Origin: Thermohalobaculum sp039026295
GTDB lineage: Bacteria; Pseudomonadota; Alphaproteobacteria; Rhodobacterales; Rhodobacteraceae
Length of the DNA stretch: 7,605 bases
Reading direction: 5' to 3'
NCBI GenBank assembly: GCA_039026295.1
Contig: JBCCMP010000256.1
Coordinates: 1 to 7,605, forward strand
The notes below the pieces were generated by a model. That model saw only the letters and a list, made by a program, of their open reading frames with translations. It ran no database searches and was not told the origin of the DNA. Positions 1 through 6,081 of the stretch are shown here, piece by piece (position 1 is the first letter of the stretch; the number at the start of each line of letters is the position of its first letter). Made by a program: the position numbers and the translations under genes.

Positions 1-770
1 AGGGCATTTCCGCCGACATCATCGCCACGAAATACGGTTTCAGCCGCGATGACGTCGACGCCTAAGCCGTTGAATCCCAGAAACGCGCGGCGAAGGCCTG
101 GGAGGAAGATCGCTTCGAGAAATCCGTCGTAACGGTCAGGGACCAGAACGGTATTCCGATCCTCGATCATGACGAACACATGCGGCCAGAGGTTGACATG
201 CAGAGCCTCGGCTCGCTCAAGGCCAGCTTCAAGGACATGGGCGAAAAGATGCCGGGCTTCGACGCTGTCGCGATGCTGCGCTACCCCGAATACGAAAAAA
301 TCGACCATGTGCACCATGCCGGGAACTCGTCGGGCATCGTGGACGGCTCTGCCGCCGTGCTGATCGGTTCAAAGGAAGCAGGTGAACGCCTTGGCCTGAC
401 ACCCCGTGCGCGCATCCGGAACACCACCAAGATTGGCACTGATCCCACCATCAACCTGACCGGCCCCGTCCCTGCGACCGAAAAGGCGCTGGCCAATTCC
501 GGCATGAAGTTCTCAGATATTGACCTTTTTGAGGTGAATGAGGCCTTTGCAAGCATCGCGCTCATGTTCTTGACACATTTCGATGCTGATCATGGACGGG
601 TAAATGTTAACGGTGGTGCTATTGCGATGGGCCATCCGCTGGGTGCAACCGGCGCGATGATCATCGGCACTGCTCTTGATGAATTGGAACGGACCGGCAA
701 AGAGACGGCGCTTTGCACCCTGTGTGTTGCCTCAGGGATGGGCGCTGCCACGATTATCGAGCGGGTCTGA
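1..770 (+). pseudogene. fadA: Thiolase (acetyl-CoA acyltransferase), C-terminal part, interrupted by an in-frame stop
   Basis: This is the C-terminal two thirds of a thiolase, which cleaves 3-ketoacyl-CoA with CoA in the last step of beta-oxidation, or condenses acetyl-CoA in the reverse direction. Codons run from base 3, giving about 255 residues against roughly 400 for the family, so the N-terminal part with the nucleophilic Cys lies left of the window. Visible family landmarks are NEAFA (537-551), GGAIAMGHPLG with the catalytic His at 633-635, and CTLCVASGMG with the second catalytic Cys at 723-725. The end is TGA at 768-770. The frame is broken by TAA at 63-65, between GFSRDDVDA and AVESQKRAAKAW, and homology continues without a shift on both sides. 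The in-frame ATG at 180 lacks a Shine-Dalgarno sequence and would omit a conserved region, so it is a poor rescue start. Either this is a recent nonsense allele or a base error. The family call is near certain; fadA as opposed to phaA/atoB rests on the fadJ neighbour. Confidence 0.9.
63..65 (+). other. In-frame TAA nonsense codon inside the thiolase frame
   Basis: The codons around it read GAC GTC GAC GCC TAA GCC GTT GAA TCC CAG, that is D-V-D-A-stop-A-V-E-S-Q. Thiolases usually have Tyr or Phe at this place (D-A-Y-A or D-A-F-A followed by a Ser-Gln/His stretch). One base change from a Tyr codon (TAC or TAT) gives TAA. There is no frameshift. Confidence 0.9.
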
Positions 771-788
771 ACCGGTGAAGGATTTTGA

Positions 789-1196
789 ATGGACGCGGGC
801 GCGGACCCGATTGAAGTTGTGTTGCGCCAGGACGAAGCATTCGGTCCTGATGGCGTCGACATTGACCTCTGGATGTCGACCCTGACATGGCCGCTCACCA
901 TGCAATCAGGCGAGGCCCGCATCGTGCTGCCGGACCGGGAATCGGTCGCGGCAGAGGTCGAACGGGTCTGTGCCATCGCGCGCGACGAGGGCGTCGTCCG
1001 CACCCGGACACGCATCCTCTCGCATCTGCAGCCAGCAGAAGACACCACGATCCTGTCGTCACTGAAGGACCGTTTCTCCAGCGATGGCTCTTTGCTCGGC
1101 TCATCTCCACTGACCTGGACGCTGGTGTCGCAAAGTGGCGAGTGGAAGGTCCGTCAGGTGTACTTCGAGCGGTTGGAATTCGGCCTGCCGCGCTGA
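789..1196 (+). CDS. Small NTF2/SnoaL-like fold protein, first of two paralogs
   Basis: The product is 135 residues with no signal peptide or membrane segment, so probably cytoplasmic. The ATG at 789 has a good Shine-Dalgarno sequence (GAAGGA, 777-782, 6 bases upstream), and the gap to the thiolase stop is 18 bases, so the two are likely co-transcribed. The C-terminal half, with alternating strands ending in SGEWKVRQVYF (about residues 116-126), is typical of the curved sheet of NTF2-like proteins, where a final strand carries a G-x-W-K/R motif. It shares the motif RDEGVVRTRT (65-74) and the same 49-residue distance from that Val-Val to the final Trp with the protein encoded at 1386-1802. Its substrate or partner is not known. 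NTF2-like proteins can be isomerases, dehydratases or non-catalytic binders, and no convincing catalytic residues are visible. The fold call is by eye. Location inside a beta-oxidation cluster suggests an acyl-CoA-related accessory role, but that is inference. Confidence 0.75.
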   Translation: MDAGADPIEVVLRQDEAFGPDGVDIDLWMSTLTWPLTMQSGEARIVLPDRESVAAEVERVCAIARDEGVVRTRTRILSHLQPAEDTTILSSLKDRFSSDGSLLGSSPLTWTLVSQSGEWKVRQVYFERLEFGLPR

Positions 1197-1203
1197 TCAG
1201 CGC
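1190..1203. repeat. 14-bp perfect palindrome over the stop codon of the first NTF2-like gene
   Basis: GCGCTGATCAGCGC reads the same on both strands and contains the TGA stop at 1194-1196. It has no spacer loop and no T-run after it, so it is not an intrinsic terminator. It could be a protein-binding site or chance. Confidence 0.35.
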
Positions 1204-1385
1204 ATCGGCCACGCGCGGCGATTCCAGCCTGCAAAGCGTCGCTCTTCACCGGTTTTTAAGCTCAACTTTAGGTACCCGGTCCCCATGTCCCATCAACCAA
1301 GACTGGTCTGAGGGACGACTGCCAGCATGCGACTTCAAATCTTCTGAGCCACCCCGCGGACGTATCGCGAGCAAAGGGATCGCCC

Positions 1386-1802
1386 ATGGTCGATGTCGGC
1401 CAGTTGCTGAATGGATTTGGCCCGCTCTTGATGGCAGGGGACGTCGCTGCGTTGGCGCGTCGCTATCATCTGCCCTGCGTTATCGAAATGCACGGGCAAC
1501 AATCGACGAAAGAAACCCGGGCGGAATTGGAAGAGATGCTGCGCAACTATTCTGTTCACGTCCGCGAGCAGGGTGTCGTCCAGATCAGGTCGACGATCCA
1601 ATCGCAGGGGCTCCTGACCAGCCAGTCCAGCTTCGCGACGGCGCGTCTGGACTACCTGGACAAGGCTGGCGAAGTTCTGAACCGGTCACTCACGCACTAC
1701 GTGCTTCGCCGGACAGGTACCGACTGGCGGATCGCGGTTGTCTCGATCGGACGATCGGCCGGCGGGATCTGCCATGCCTTTTTGGGTGGCAGCGCTGCCT
1801 GA
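1386..1802 (+). CDS. Small NTF2/SnoaL-like fold protein, second paralog
   Basis: The product is 138 residues, soluble, with no signal peptide. The ATG at 1386 follows AAAGGGA (1373-1379) at 6 bases. The layout fits the NTF2 fold: N-terminal helices (LLNGFGPLLMAGDVAALARR, about 7-26), a strand and pocket segment (YHLPCVIEMHG, 27-37), a helix (ETRAELEEMLRNYSVHVREQ, 43-62), then strands ending in GTDWRIAVVSI (111-121). It matches the upstream protein in REQGVV versus RDEGVV and in the spacing to the last Trp, so the pair probably arose by an old duplication. It ends with a short Gly/Ala tail. A gap of 82 bases leads to the fadJ start. The 189-base gap before this gene (1197-1385) holds no coding frame I can support and no clear promoter. 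Function is unknown; a role beside fatty-acid oxidation is suggested only by position. Confidence 0.8.
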   Translation: MVDVGQLLNGFGPLLMAGDVAALARRYHLPCVIEMHGQQSTKETRAELEEMLRNYSVHVREQGVVQIRSTIQSQGLLTSQSSFATARLDYLDKAGEVLNRSLTHYVLRRTGTDWRIAVVSIGRSAGGICHAFLGGSAA

Positions 1803-1884
1803 CCGACCACGCGCAGACGTCGGCCCAGATCTCTGAAAACCTGAATTCTGTCAACGACCGCCCCAGAGGGAGGAACACAGCGCC

Positions 1885-4095
1885 ATGACCGAAATATTCA
1901 AAATGGCCGTCGCGGACGGCGTCGCAACCATCACCTGGGATCTGCCGGACGCGACCATGAACGTCCTGAACGAGCAGGGCATTCGCGAACTGGACGCCTG
2001 TGTCGACCAGGTCCTGGCCGACGATGCGATCAAAGGTGCCGTCATCACATCCGGCAAGGCCGACTTCGCGGGTGGCATGGATCTGCACGTGATCGCCGAG
2101 ACGAAGTCGCGCGCCGCCGCATCCGGCAACCCGGCCGAGGCGGTCTTCAACATGATCATGGAACTGCATGGGGTGCTGCGTAAGATCGAAACGGCGGGTG
2201 CCGATCCGAAAACGAAAAAAGGCGGCAAACCGTTCTGCTGGGCAGCCCCCGGCACGGCCGCTGGCATCGGTCTGGAGATCGGCCTTGCCTGCCACCACCG
2301 CATCGCTGCCGATAATCCAAAGGCCAAGATCGGCCTGCCGGAAATTCTGGTCGGCATCTTCCCCGGTGCAGGCGGCACGACCCGCCTCGTCCGGATGCTG
2401 GGCCTGATGGGCTCGGCCGAAGCGCTCCTTCAGGGCAAGATGTACGCGCCCAAGAAGGCCAAGGCGATGATGATCATCGACAAGGTTGTCCCGGCGGAAG
2501 AACTCCTGAGTGCGGCCACCGACTGGGTCGCGAATGCCAAGGAAACCGATGCCGTCAAACCGTGGGATCAGAAGGGTTACAAGATGCCCGGCGGTGGGCC
2601 CTACACGCCGAAGGGCTTCGAGATGTTCCTCGGCGGCGTTGTGATGACCCATGGCAAGACGCAGGGCGTCTATCCGGCGGCCAAGGCCATGCTCTCGGCG
2701 GTCTATGAAGGCGCGATGGTGCCCTTCGACACCGCGCTGAAGATCGAAGCGCGCTGGTTCACCAACATCCTTATGAACCCGTCATCGGAAGCCATGATCC
2801 GCAGCCTTTTCCTGAACAAGCAGGCGCTCGAAAAAGGCGCGGTCCGCCCGGCAGGGGTCCCGGACATGTCCGTTCGGAAGGTCGGCGTACTCGGCGCGGG
2901 GATGATGGGCGCAGGCATCGCCTATGTTTCGGCCCAGGCGGGGATCGAGGTGGTTCTCTTGGATCGCGATCTCGATGCGGCCGAAAAGGGCAAGTCCTAC
3001 TCCACTGACCTGCTCGACAAGGGCATCGCCCGAAAGCGCGTCACGGAAGAAAAGAAGGCCGAGGTGCTGGACCGCATCGCGACCACGACTGATTACGCCG
3101 ATCTCTCAGACTGCGACCTGATCGTCGAAGCGGTGTTCGAAGATCCCGGCATCAAGGCCACCGTGACCAAGGCGACCGAGGCCGAAATTGCGGAAGACGC
3201 GATCTTCGCGACCAACACGTCGACCTTGCCGATCACCGATCTGGCAAAGGCCAGCGCCCGGCCGGACAAGTTCATCGGCATCCACTTCTTCTCGCCCGTC
3301 GACAAGATGCTGCTGGTCGAGATCATCAAGGGGAAGGAAACCGGCGACGCCGCCGTCGCCAAGGCCCTGGATTTCGTGCGCCAGATCAAGAAGACGCCGA
3401 TCGTCGTCAACGACGCCCGCTTCTTTTACGCCAACCGCTGCATCATTCCCTACATCAACGAGGGGCTGCGCATGGTGACAGAGGGTGTGAAACCCGCCCT
3501 GATCGAGAACGCGGCCAAACAGATGGGCATGCCGCTGGGTCCGCTCCAACTGACCGACGAGACATCGCTGGATCTCGGCCTGAAAATCGCGAAGGCGACC
3601 GAAGCCGCCATGGGCGATGCCTATCCACGCTCGGGTGCGGACGATCTGCTGCATGAAATGGTCGAAAAACGCGGCCGGCTGGGGCGCAAGTCCTCGGGCG
3701 GCATGTATGCCTATCGCCAGGATGGCAAGCGCGATGGCCTTTGGGAAGGTCTGGGCGAAATCTGGCCGGTGGCAGACGAACAGCCCGCGCTGGAAGACGT
3801 GCAGAATCGACTGATGATGGCGCAGACGCTCGAGGCTGTCCGGGCTCTGGAAGAGGACGTCCTGATGGACATCCGCGAAGGCGATGTCGGCGCGATCCTC
3901 GGCTGGGGCTTTGCGCCGTGGTCCGGCGGCCCGCTCAGCTGGCTCGACATGATGGGCGCAGGGAAGGCGAAAGAGATCTGCGACGATCTGACCGCGCGCT
4001 TCGGCGAGCGCTTCACGGCCCCGGCGCTTTTGGCGGAAATGGCTGAAAAAGAACAGAAATTCTACGGGCGCTTTGCCCCGGCCGAAGCGGCGTAA
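1885..4095 (+). CDS. fadJ: FadJ/FadB-type enoyl-CoA hydratase / 3-hydroxyacyl-CoA dehydrogenase
   Basis: This 736-residue fused enzyme hydrates trans-2-enoyl-CoA and then oxidises the L-3-hydroxyacyl-CoA with NAD+, the two middle steps of beta-oxidation, in the cytoplasm. The usual family length is about 700-730. Residues 1 to about 200 are a crotonase domain, with oxyanion-hole stretches FAGGMDL (61-67) and GTAAGIG (123-129) and the two catalytic glutamates Glu131 and Glu153 (in GLPE). From about 330 there is a Rossmann NAD domain with GAGMMG (337-342) and the ribose-binding Asp360. The dehydrogenase active site is Ser446 (NTSTL), His467 (GIHFFSP), Glu479 and Asn517; their mutual spacings match those known for HAD and FadB. 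C-terminal helical HAD domains fill the rest. The ATG at 1885 follows GGGAGGA (1868-1874) at 10 bases. It would act with the thiolase upstream as an alpha/beta pair. FadB and FadJ are hard to tell apart here; fadJ is chosen on overall alphaproteobacterial resemblance. Confidence 0.95.
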   Translation: MTEIFKMAVADGVATITWDLPDATMNVLNEQGIRELDACVDQVLADDAIKGAVITSGKADFAGGMDLHVIAETKSRAAASGNPAEAVFNMIMELHGVLRKIETAGADPKTKKGGKPFCWAAPGTAAGIGLEIGLACHHRIAADNPKAKIGLPEILVGIFPGAGGTTRLVRMLGLMGSAEALLQGKMYAPKKAKAMMIIDKVVPAEELLSAATDWVANAKETDAVKPWDQKGYKMPGGGPYTPKGFEMFLGGVVMTHGKTQGVYPAAKAMLSAVYEGAMVPFDTALKIEARWFTNILMNPSSEAMIRSLFLNKQALEKGAVRPAGVPDMSVRKVGVLGAGMMGAGIAYVSAQAGIEVVLLDRDLDAAEKGKSYSTDLLDKGIARKRVTEEKKAEVLDRIATTTDYADLSDCDLIVEAVFEDPGIKATVTKATEAEIAEDAIFATNTSTLPITDLAKASARPDKFIGIHFFSPVDKMLLVEIIKGKETGDAAVAKALDFVRQIKKTPIVVNDARFFYANRCIIPYINEGLRMVTEGVKPALIENAAKQMGMPLGPLQLTDETSLDLGLKIAKATEAAMGDAYPRSGADDLLHEMVEKRGRLGRKSSGGMYAYRQDGKRDGLWEGLGEIWPVADEQPALEDVQNRLMMAQTLEAVRALEEDVLMDIREGDVGAILGWGFAPWSGGPLSWLDMMGAGKAKEICDDLTARFGERFTAPALLAEMAEKEQKFYGRFAPAEAA

Positions 4096-4106
4096 ACGCG
4101 AACATA

Positions 4107-4130
4107 GGGCGCCGAAAACAGACGGCGCCC
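4107..4130 (+). terminator. GC hairpin after fadJ
   Basis: A perfect 8-bp stem GGGCGCCG / CGGCGCCC with an 8-base loop AAAACAGA starts 11 bases after the fadJ stop. It is followed by GTTAACCC and not by a T-run, so it may be a weak or factor-assisted terminator, or an mRNA 3' end stabiliser. Confidence 0.6.
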
Positions 4131-4147
4131 GTTAACCCTCTGTTAAC
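4131..4147. promoter_or_regulatory. Putative CtrA binding site (TTAA-N7-TTAA)
   Basis: Two GTTAAC hexamers are separated by 5 bases, giving TTAA (4132-4135), seven bases, TTAA (4143-4146). This equals the full CtrA consensus known from Caulobacter and other alphaproteobacteria. A further half-site TTAACC is at 4187-4192. The site lies about 90-105 bases upstream of the small exported-protein gene at 4236. I see no clear -35/-10 pair near it, so activation or repression cannot be told. Chance is unlikely but not excluded in GC-rich DNA. Confidence 0.5.
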
Positions 4148-4235
4148 AATAAGAAAAAGACGCCTGCGGCGGTTTCGGGTTTACAATTAACCGCCATAGG
4201 GTAAGCTCCACCCCAAAGAATATTTCAAACGGCAC

Positions 4236-4727
4236 GTGGCTTTTCGCGAGATGTTCCGACGGATACTCCTACTGGGGCTGATCCCCGTTGCTGCTGTGGC
4301 CTTTCTGGTGATGGAGGTGCCGATGGCGTCGGGAAAAGTCGTAACGCTGTTCTCCGAGATAAACGGAACGCTGGTGAACGGCTCTGGCAGTCCCCAGTCC
4401 GGGATCCGGATAGAGCGTTGGTGGCGGTACGGCACCGAAGGGGACGGCGAGTCGGATATGGCAACGACAGGTCAGGATGGCAGCTTTTTCTTTCCGGCCA
4501 TCACGCAGGATAGCACATGGGCCGGTATCTTGCCCGGTACCCCTTCAATCAAACAGCGGATCACGGCCCACGGCCCGAACGGAGATGTGAAGCTCTGGTT
4601 CGCGGTCAAGAACAGCTTTGATGCAAATTCGGAAACCGGCGGAGCGCCGGCCAACGTGATTTGCCGCATAGATCAGGAACCGAATGCCGACGGACCGGTG
4701 TTCGGGACCTGTCGCCTCGCGGACTAG
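4236..4727 (+). CDS. Small exported or membrane-anchored beta-sandwich-like protein (DUF6795-like)
   Basis: The product is 163 residues from the GTG at 4236, or 158 from the ATG at 4251. Neither start has a clear Shine-Dalgarno sequence. The frame is closed upstream by TAG at 4197-4199. The N-terminus has basic residues then a hydrophobic stretch (about 10-26), so it is a signal peptide or single anchor placing the rest in the periplasm. The core FSEINGTLVNGSGSPQSGIRIERWW, then TTGQDGSFFFPAI (about 39-89), looks like the transthyretin / carboxypeptidase-regulatory type of beta-sandwich, in which a turn T-x-x-x-G-x-F-x-F-P-A is typical. By memory this resembles the DUF6795 family; this was not searched. 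Cys143 and Cys159 near the C-terminus could form a disulfide, which fits an oxidising compartment. It sits directly upstream of a lipase gene but is separated from it by a strong terminator. No enzymatic residues are evident. A lipase partner, chaperone or immunity role is inference. Confidence 0.75.
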   Translation: MAFREMFRRILLLGLIPVAAVAFLVMEVPMASGKVVTLFSEINGTLVNGSGSPQSGIRIERWWRYGTEGDGESDMATTGQDGSFFFPAITQDSTWAGILPGTPSIKQRITAHGPNGDVKLWFAVKNSFDANSETGGAPANVICRIDQEPNADGPVFGTCRLAD

Positions 4728-4740
4728 TCCGCAGACCCAC

Positions 4741-4771
4741 CCGCGCCGAATTTCGTCGGCGCGGTTTTTTT
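4741..4771 (+). terminator. Strong intrinsic terminator between the small exported protein and the lipase
   Basis: A perfect 9-bp stem CCGCGCCGA (4741-4749) / TCGGCGCGG (4756-4764) with loop ATTTCG is followed at once by seven T (4765-4771). It starts 13 bases after the TAG stop of the upstream gene. Only 26 bases remain before the lipase ATG, which is too little for a normal promoter. The lipase therefore depends on read-through, or on a promoter inside the upstream gene or overlapping this hairpin. Confidence 0.92.
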
Positions 4772-4797
4772 GAAAAACGATTTCCTGGAGAGACCTT

Positions 4798-5943
4798 ATG
4801 GCAGTAACGCCCCTCACTCCCCCAGAGTCTTCACGATGCGCAGATGCGGTATATGCCGGTCTGCAGGCAGACGATCTCGGCGAGTTCAGCGAACTTGCGG
4901 CGACGCGGCTGCCGCCGGGGTTCTCCCCGACCGGCGGCCTGATCCAGGCCAATACCGGGCCCAGCCGAACATCGAACTTCGCCGTGGTCCTGAACCGTGG
5001 ATCAACCGGCGAGAAGGTCGTCACGATCCGTGGCACCGAATTCACGTCGAAACAGGACTGGTTGACCAACTTCAACATCGGGATGATCCCCGGACCGACG
5101 GCATTTCCTGTGCATGCGGGCTTCGGATTCACCTACAACTCGATGAAGGACAAGATCCGGTCCGGCGTGAACGGTACCAACGTCGTGCATGTCTGCGGCC
5201 ACTCGCTCGGCGGTGCGCTGGCCACGCTTTGCGCTGCCGACCTGCAGGCCCGTGGTCACACCTGCTACCTCTACACCTACGGCGCACCGCGTCCGGCGCC
5301 GACGCCGTTCACCGCGCACCTCTCCTACAAGCTCCGCGGCCGCATCTACCGGGTACATGATCGCGGCGATCCGGTGCCGATGATCCCGCTGTTCCCGTTC
5401 GTGCACGCGCCGCTTTTCGGCTCCAGCTATCTGGTCGGCCCGAACCGAAGCTCGATCTCGGCCGATCATCACGCGATGGACAAAAGCTACATCGCGTCTG
5501 CCGACAAGGCGGGAACCTGGAACGCGATGCGCACGGCGTTCGACGATTCGCGTCTGCAGTTCGGCCCGGCCTACTGGCTGGAGAAAGCCGGTGAAGCAAC
5601 CCGGATTCCCGGCGCGGGCTGGGGTCTCTGGGCTCTGGGCAAAGCGATTGAAGCGATCTTCAAGGTTATCGGGATCGGCGTTCAGGCGCTTGTCGGTGCC
5701 CCGATGACGGTGCTCGACATGCTCGCATGGGCCCTGCAGCGTGCAGTTCAGATCGGCAGCGAGATCAGCAGCTGGGTCATGAGCTGGGTCCGCACGGCCA
5801 TGCGTTGGATGGGCCGCGCCGTCGAGGTTGGCGAGACGGTGACGCAGTCGTTCCTGCGCTACGTCCTGGAGCTGTTCGCACGGGCGATGGCCACGGCCGC
5901 ACGCGCCGCGCTGGACGCGCTCGAGCGCCGCGGACGCGCCTGA
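4798..5943 (+). CDS. Class 3 (alpha/beta-hydrolase) lipase with helical C-terminal tail
   Basis: This 381-residue serine hydrolase is predicted to cut acyl esters of glycerides or phospholipids. The ATG at 4798 follows GGAGAG (4787-4792) at 5 bases. The lipase domain spans about residues 12-250. It contains TIRGTEFTSKQDW (76-88, oxyanion region), GHSLGGAL with nucleophile Ser136, YRVHDRGDPVPMIP with Asp191, and SADHHAMDKSYI with His225 as probable triad His, as in class 3 lipases. There is no N-terminal signal peptide. Residues about 265-381 are an extra, mostly helical region with hydrophobic stretches (about 274-315), Trp-rich amphipathic turns (326-340), and a basic Ala/Arg end. Such a tail could insert in membranes or bind a carrier. 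Possible roles are an intracellular phospholipase or lipase, or an effector exported without a signal peptide. The neighbour encoding an envelope protein makes the second idea attractive, but no secretion gene is in view. The 3' end lies in a tandem duplication. Confidence 0.92.
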   Translation: MAVTPLTPPESSRCADAVYAGLQADDLGEFSELAATRLPPGFSPTGGLIQANTGPSRTSNFAVVLNRGSTGEKVVTIRGTEFTSKQDWLTNFNIGMIPGPTAFPVHAGFGFTYNSMKDKIRSGVNGTNVVHVCGHSLGGALATLCAADLQARGHTCYLYTYGAPRPAPTPFTAHLSYKLRGRIYRVHDRGDPVPMIPLFPFVHAPLFGSSYLVGPNRSSISADHHAMDKSYIASADKAGTWNAMRTAFDDSRLQFGPAYWLEKAGEATRIPGAGWGLWALGKAIEAIFKVIGIGVQALVGAPMTVLDMLAWALQRAVQIGSEISSWVMSWVRTAMRWMGRAVEVGETVTQSFLRYVLELFARAMATAARAALDALERRGRA

Positions 5944-5945
5944 AC

Positions 5946-5976
5946 AAAAACCCGGCGCTGCAACGATGCAGCGCCG
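5946..5976 (-). terminator. Second (distal) hairpin terminator, minus strand
   Basis: A perfect 10-bp stem CGGCGCTGCA (5953-5962) / TGCAGCGCCG (5967-5976) has loop ACGA. Read on the minus strand it is followed by GG and then five T (5950-5946), so it would back up the terminator at 5991-6024. On the plus strand it has no T-run, but lies 9 bases after the lipase stop and may still mark the lipase mRNA end. Confidence 0.65.
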
Positions 5977-5990
5977 CGGACGCGCGTAAA

Positions 5991-6024
5991 TAAAAAAACC
6001 GGCGCTGCAGCGATGCAGCGCCGG
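5991..6024 (-). terminator. Intrinsic terminator of the minus-strand lipoprotein gene
   Basis: A perfect 11-bp stem CCGGCGCTGCA (5999-6009) / TGCAGCGCCGG (6014-6024) encloses a 4-base loop, GCGA on the plus strand (a GNRA-type tetraloop if transcribed that way). On the minus strand it is followed by seven T (5998-5992). It lies about 57 bases past the stop of the lipoprotein gene. It was probably copied together with its twin at 5953-5976. Confidence 0.85.
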
Positions 6025-6081
6025 ACAAACAGCATACCTGTTTAACGGCTACAGCCGACGGTTCCGTCCCTCACGGTCAAT

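Larger units (their letters stand above)
5924..6024. repeat. Tandem duplication of the lipase 3' end plus hairpin
   Basis: Unit 1 is 5924-5969 (46 bases) and unit 2 is 5970-6016 (47 bases). A third partial copy begins at 6017-6024. Both units start AGCGCCGCGGACGCGC, continue through a stop codon (TGA in unit 1, TAA in unit 2 in the matching place), an A-run, and CCGGCGCTGCA-RCGA-TGC. They differ at a few bases and one 1-base indel. The lipase ends in unit 1; unit 2 carries a non-used copy of its last codons (R-R-G-R-A, stop). Confidence 0.85.

Noticed and set aside
63..65. TAA used as a sense codon (recoding)
   Set aside because: fadJ and the lipoprotein gene end in TAA at natural protein ends, and no recoding signal is visible around 63-65.
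1245..1273. Possible promoter TTCACC with a weak -10 before the second NTF2-like gene
   Set aside because: The match to -10 is poor and spacing is not ideal, so it does not stand out from background.
887..1888. Long open frame of 333 codons on the plus strand across both NTF2-like genes
   Set aside because: It overlaps two well-supported genes in another frame, its translation is rich in Arg/Pro/Gly/Ser without domain character, and it has no good ribosome binding site. It is a GC-rich shadow frame.
1690..2652. Open frame of 320 codons on the minus strand inside fadJ
   Set aside because: It is antisense to the clearly coding crotonase domain of fadJ, has low-complexity composition and no recognisable motif.
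4161..4171. Small hairpin CGCC-TGC-GGCG upstream of the gene at 4236
   Set aside because: The stem is only 4 bp, has a 3-base loop and is followed by only three T, so it is likely chance.
5924..6024. CRISPR-like repeats
   Set aside because: There are only two full units, the repeats are directly adjacent with no unique spacers, and they are explained by tandem duplication of a terminator.
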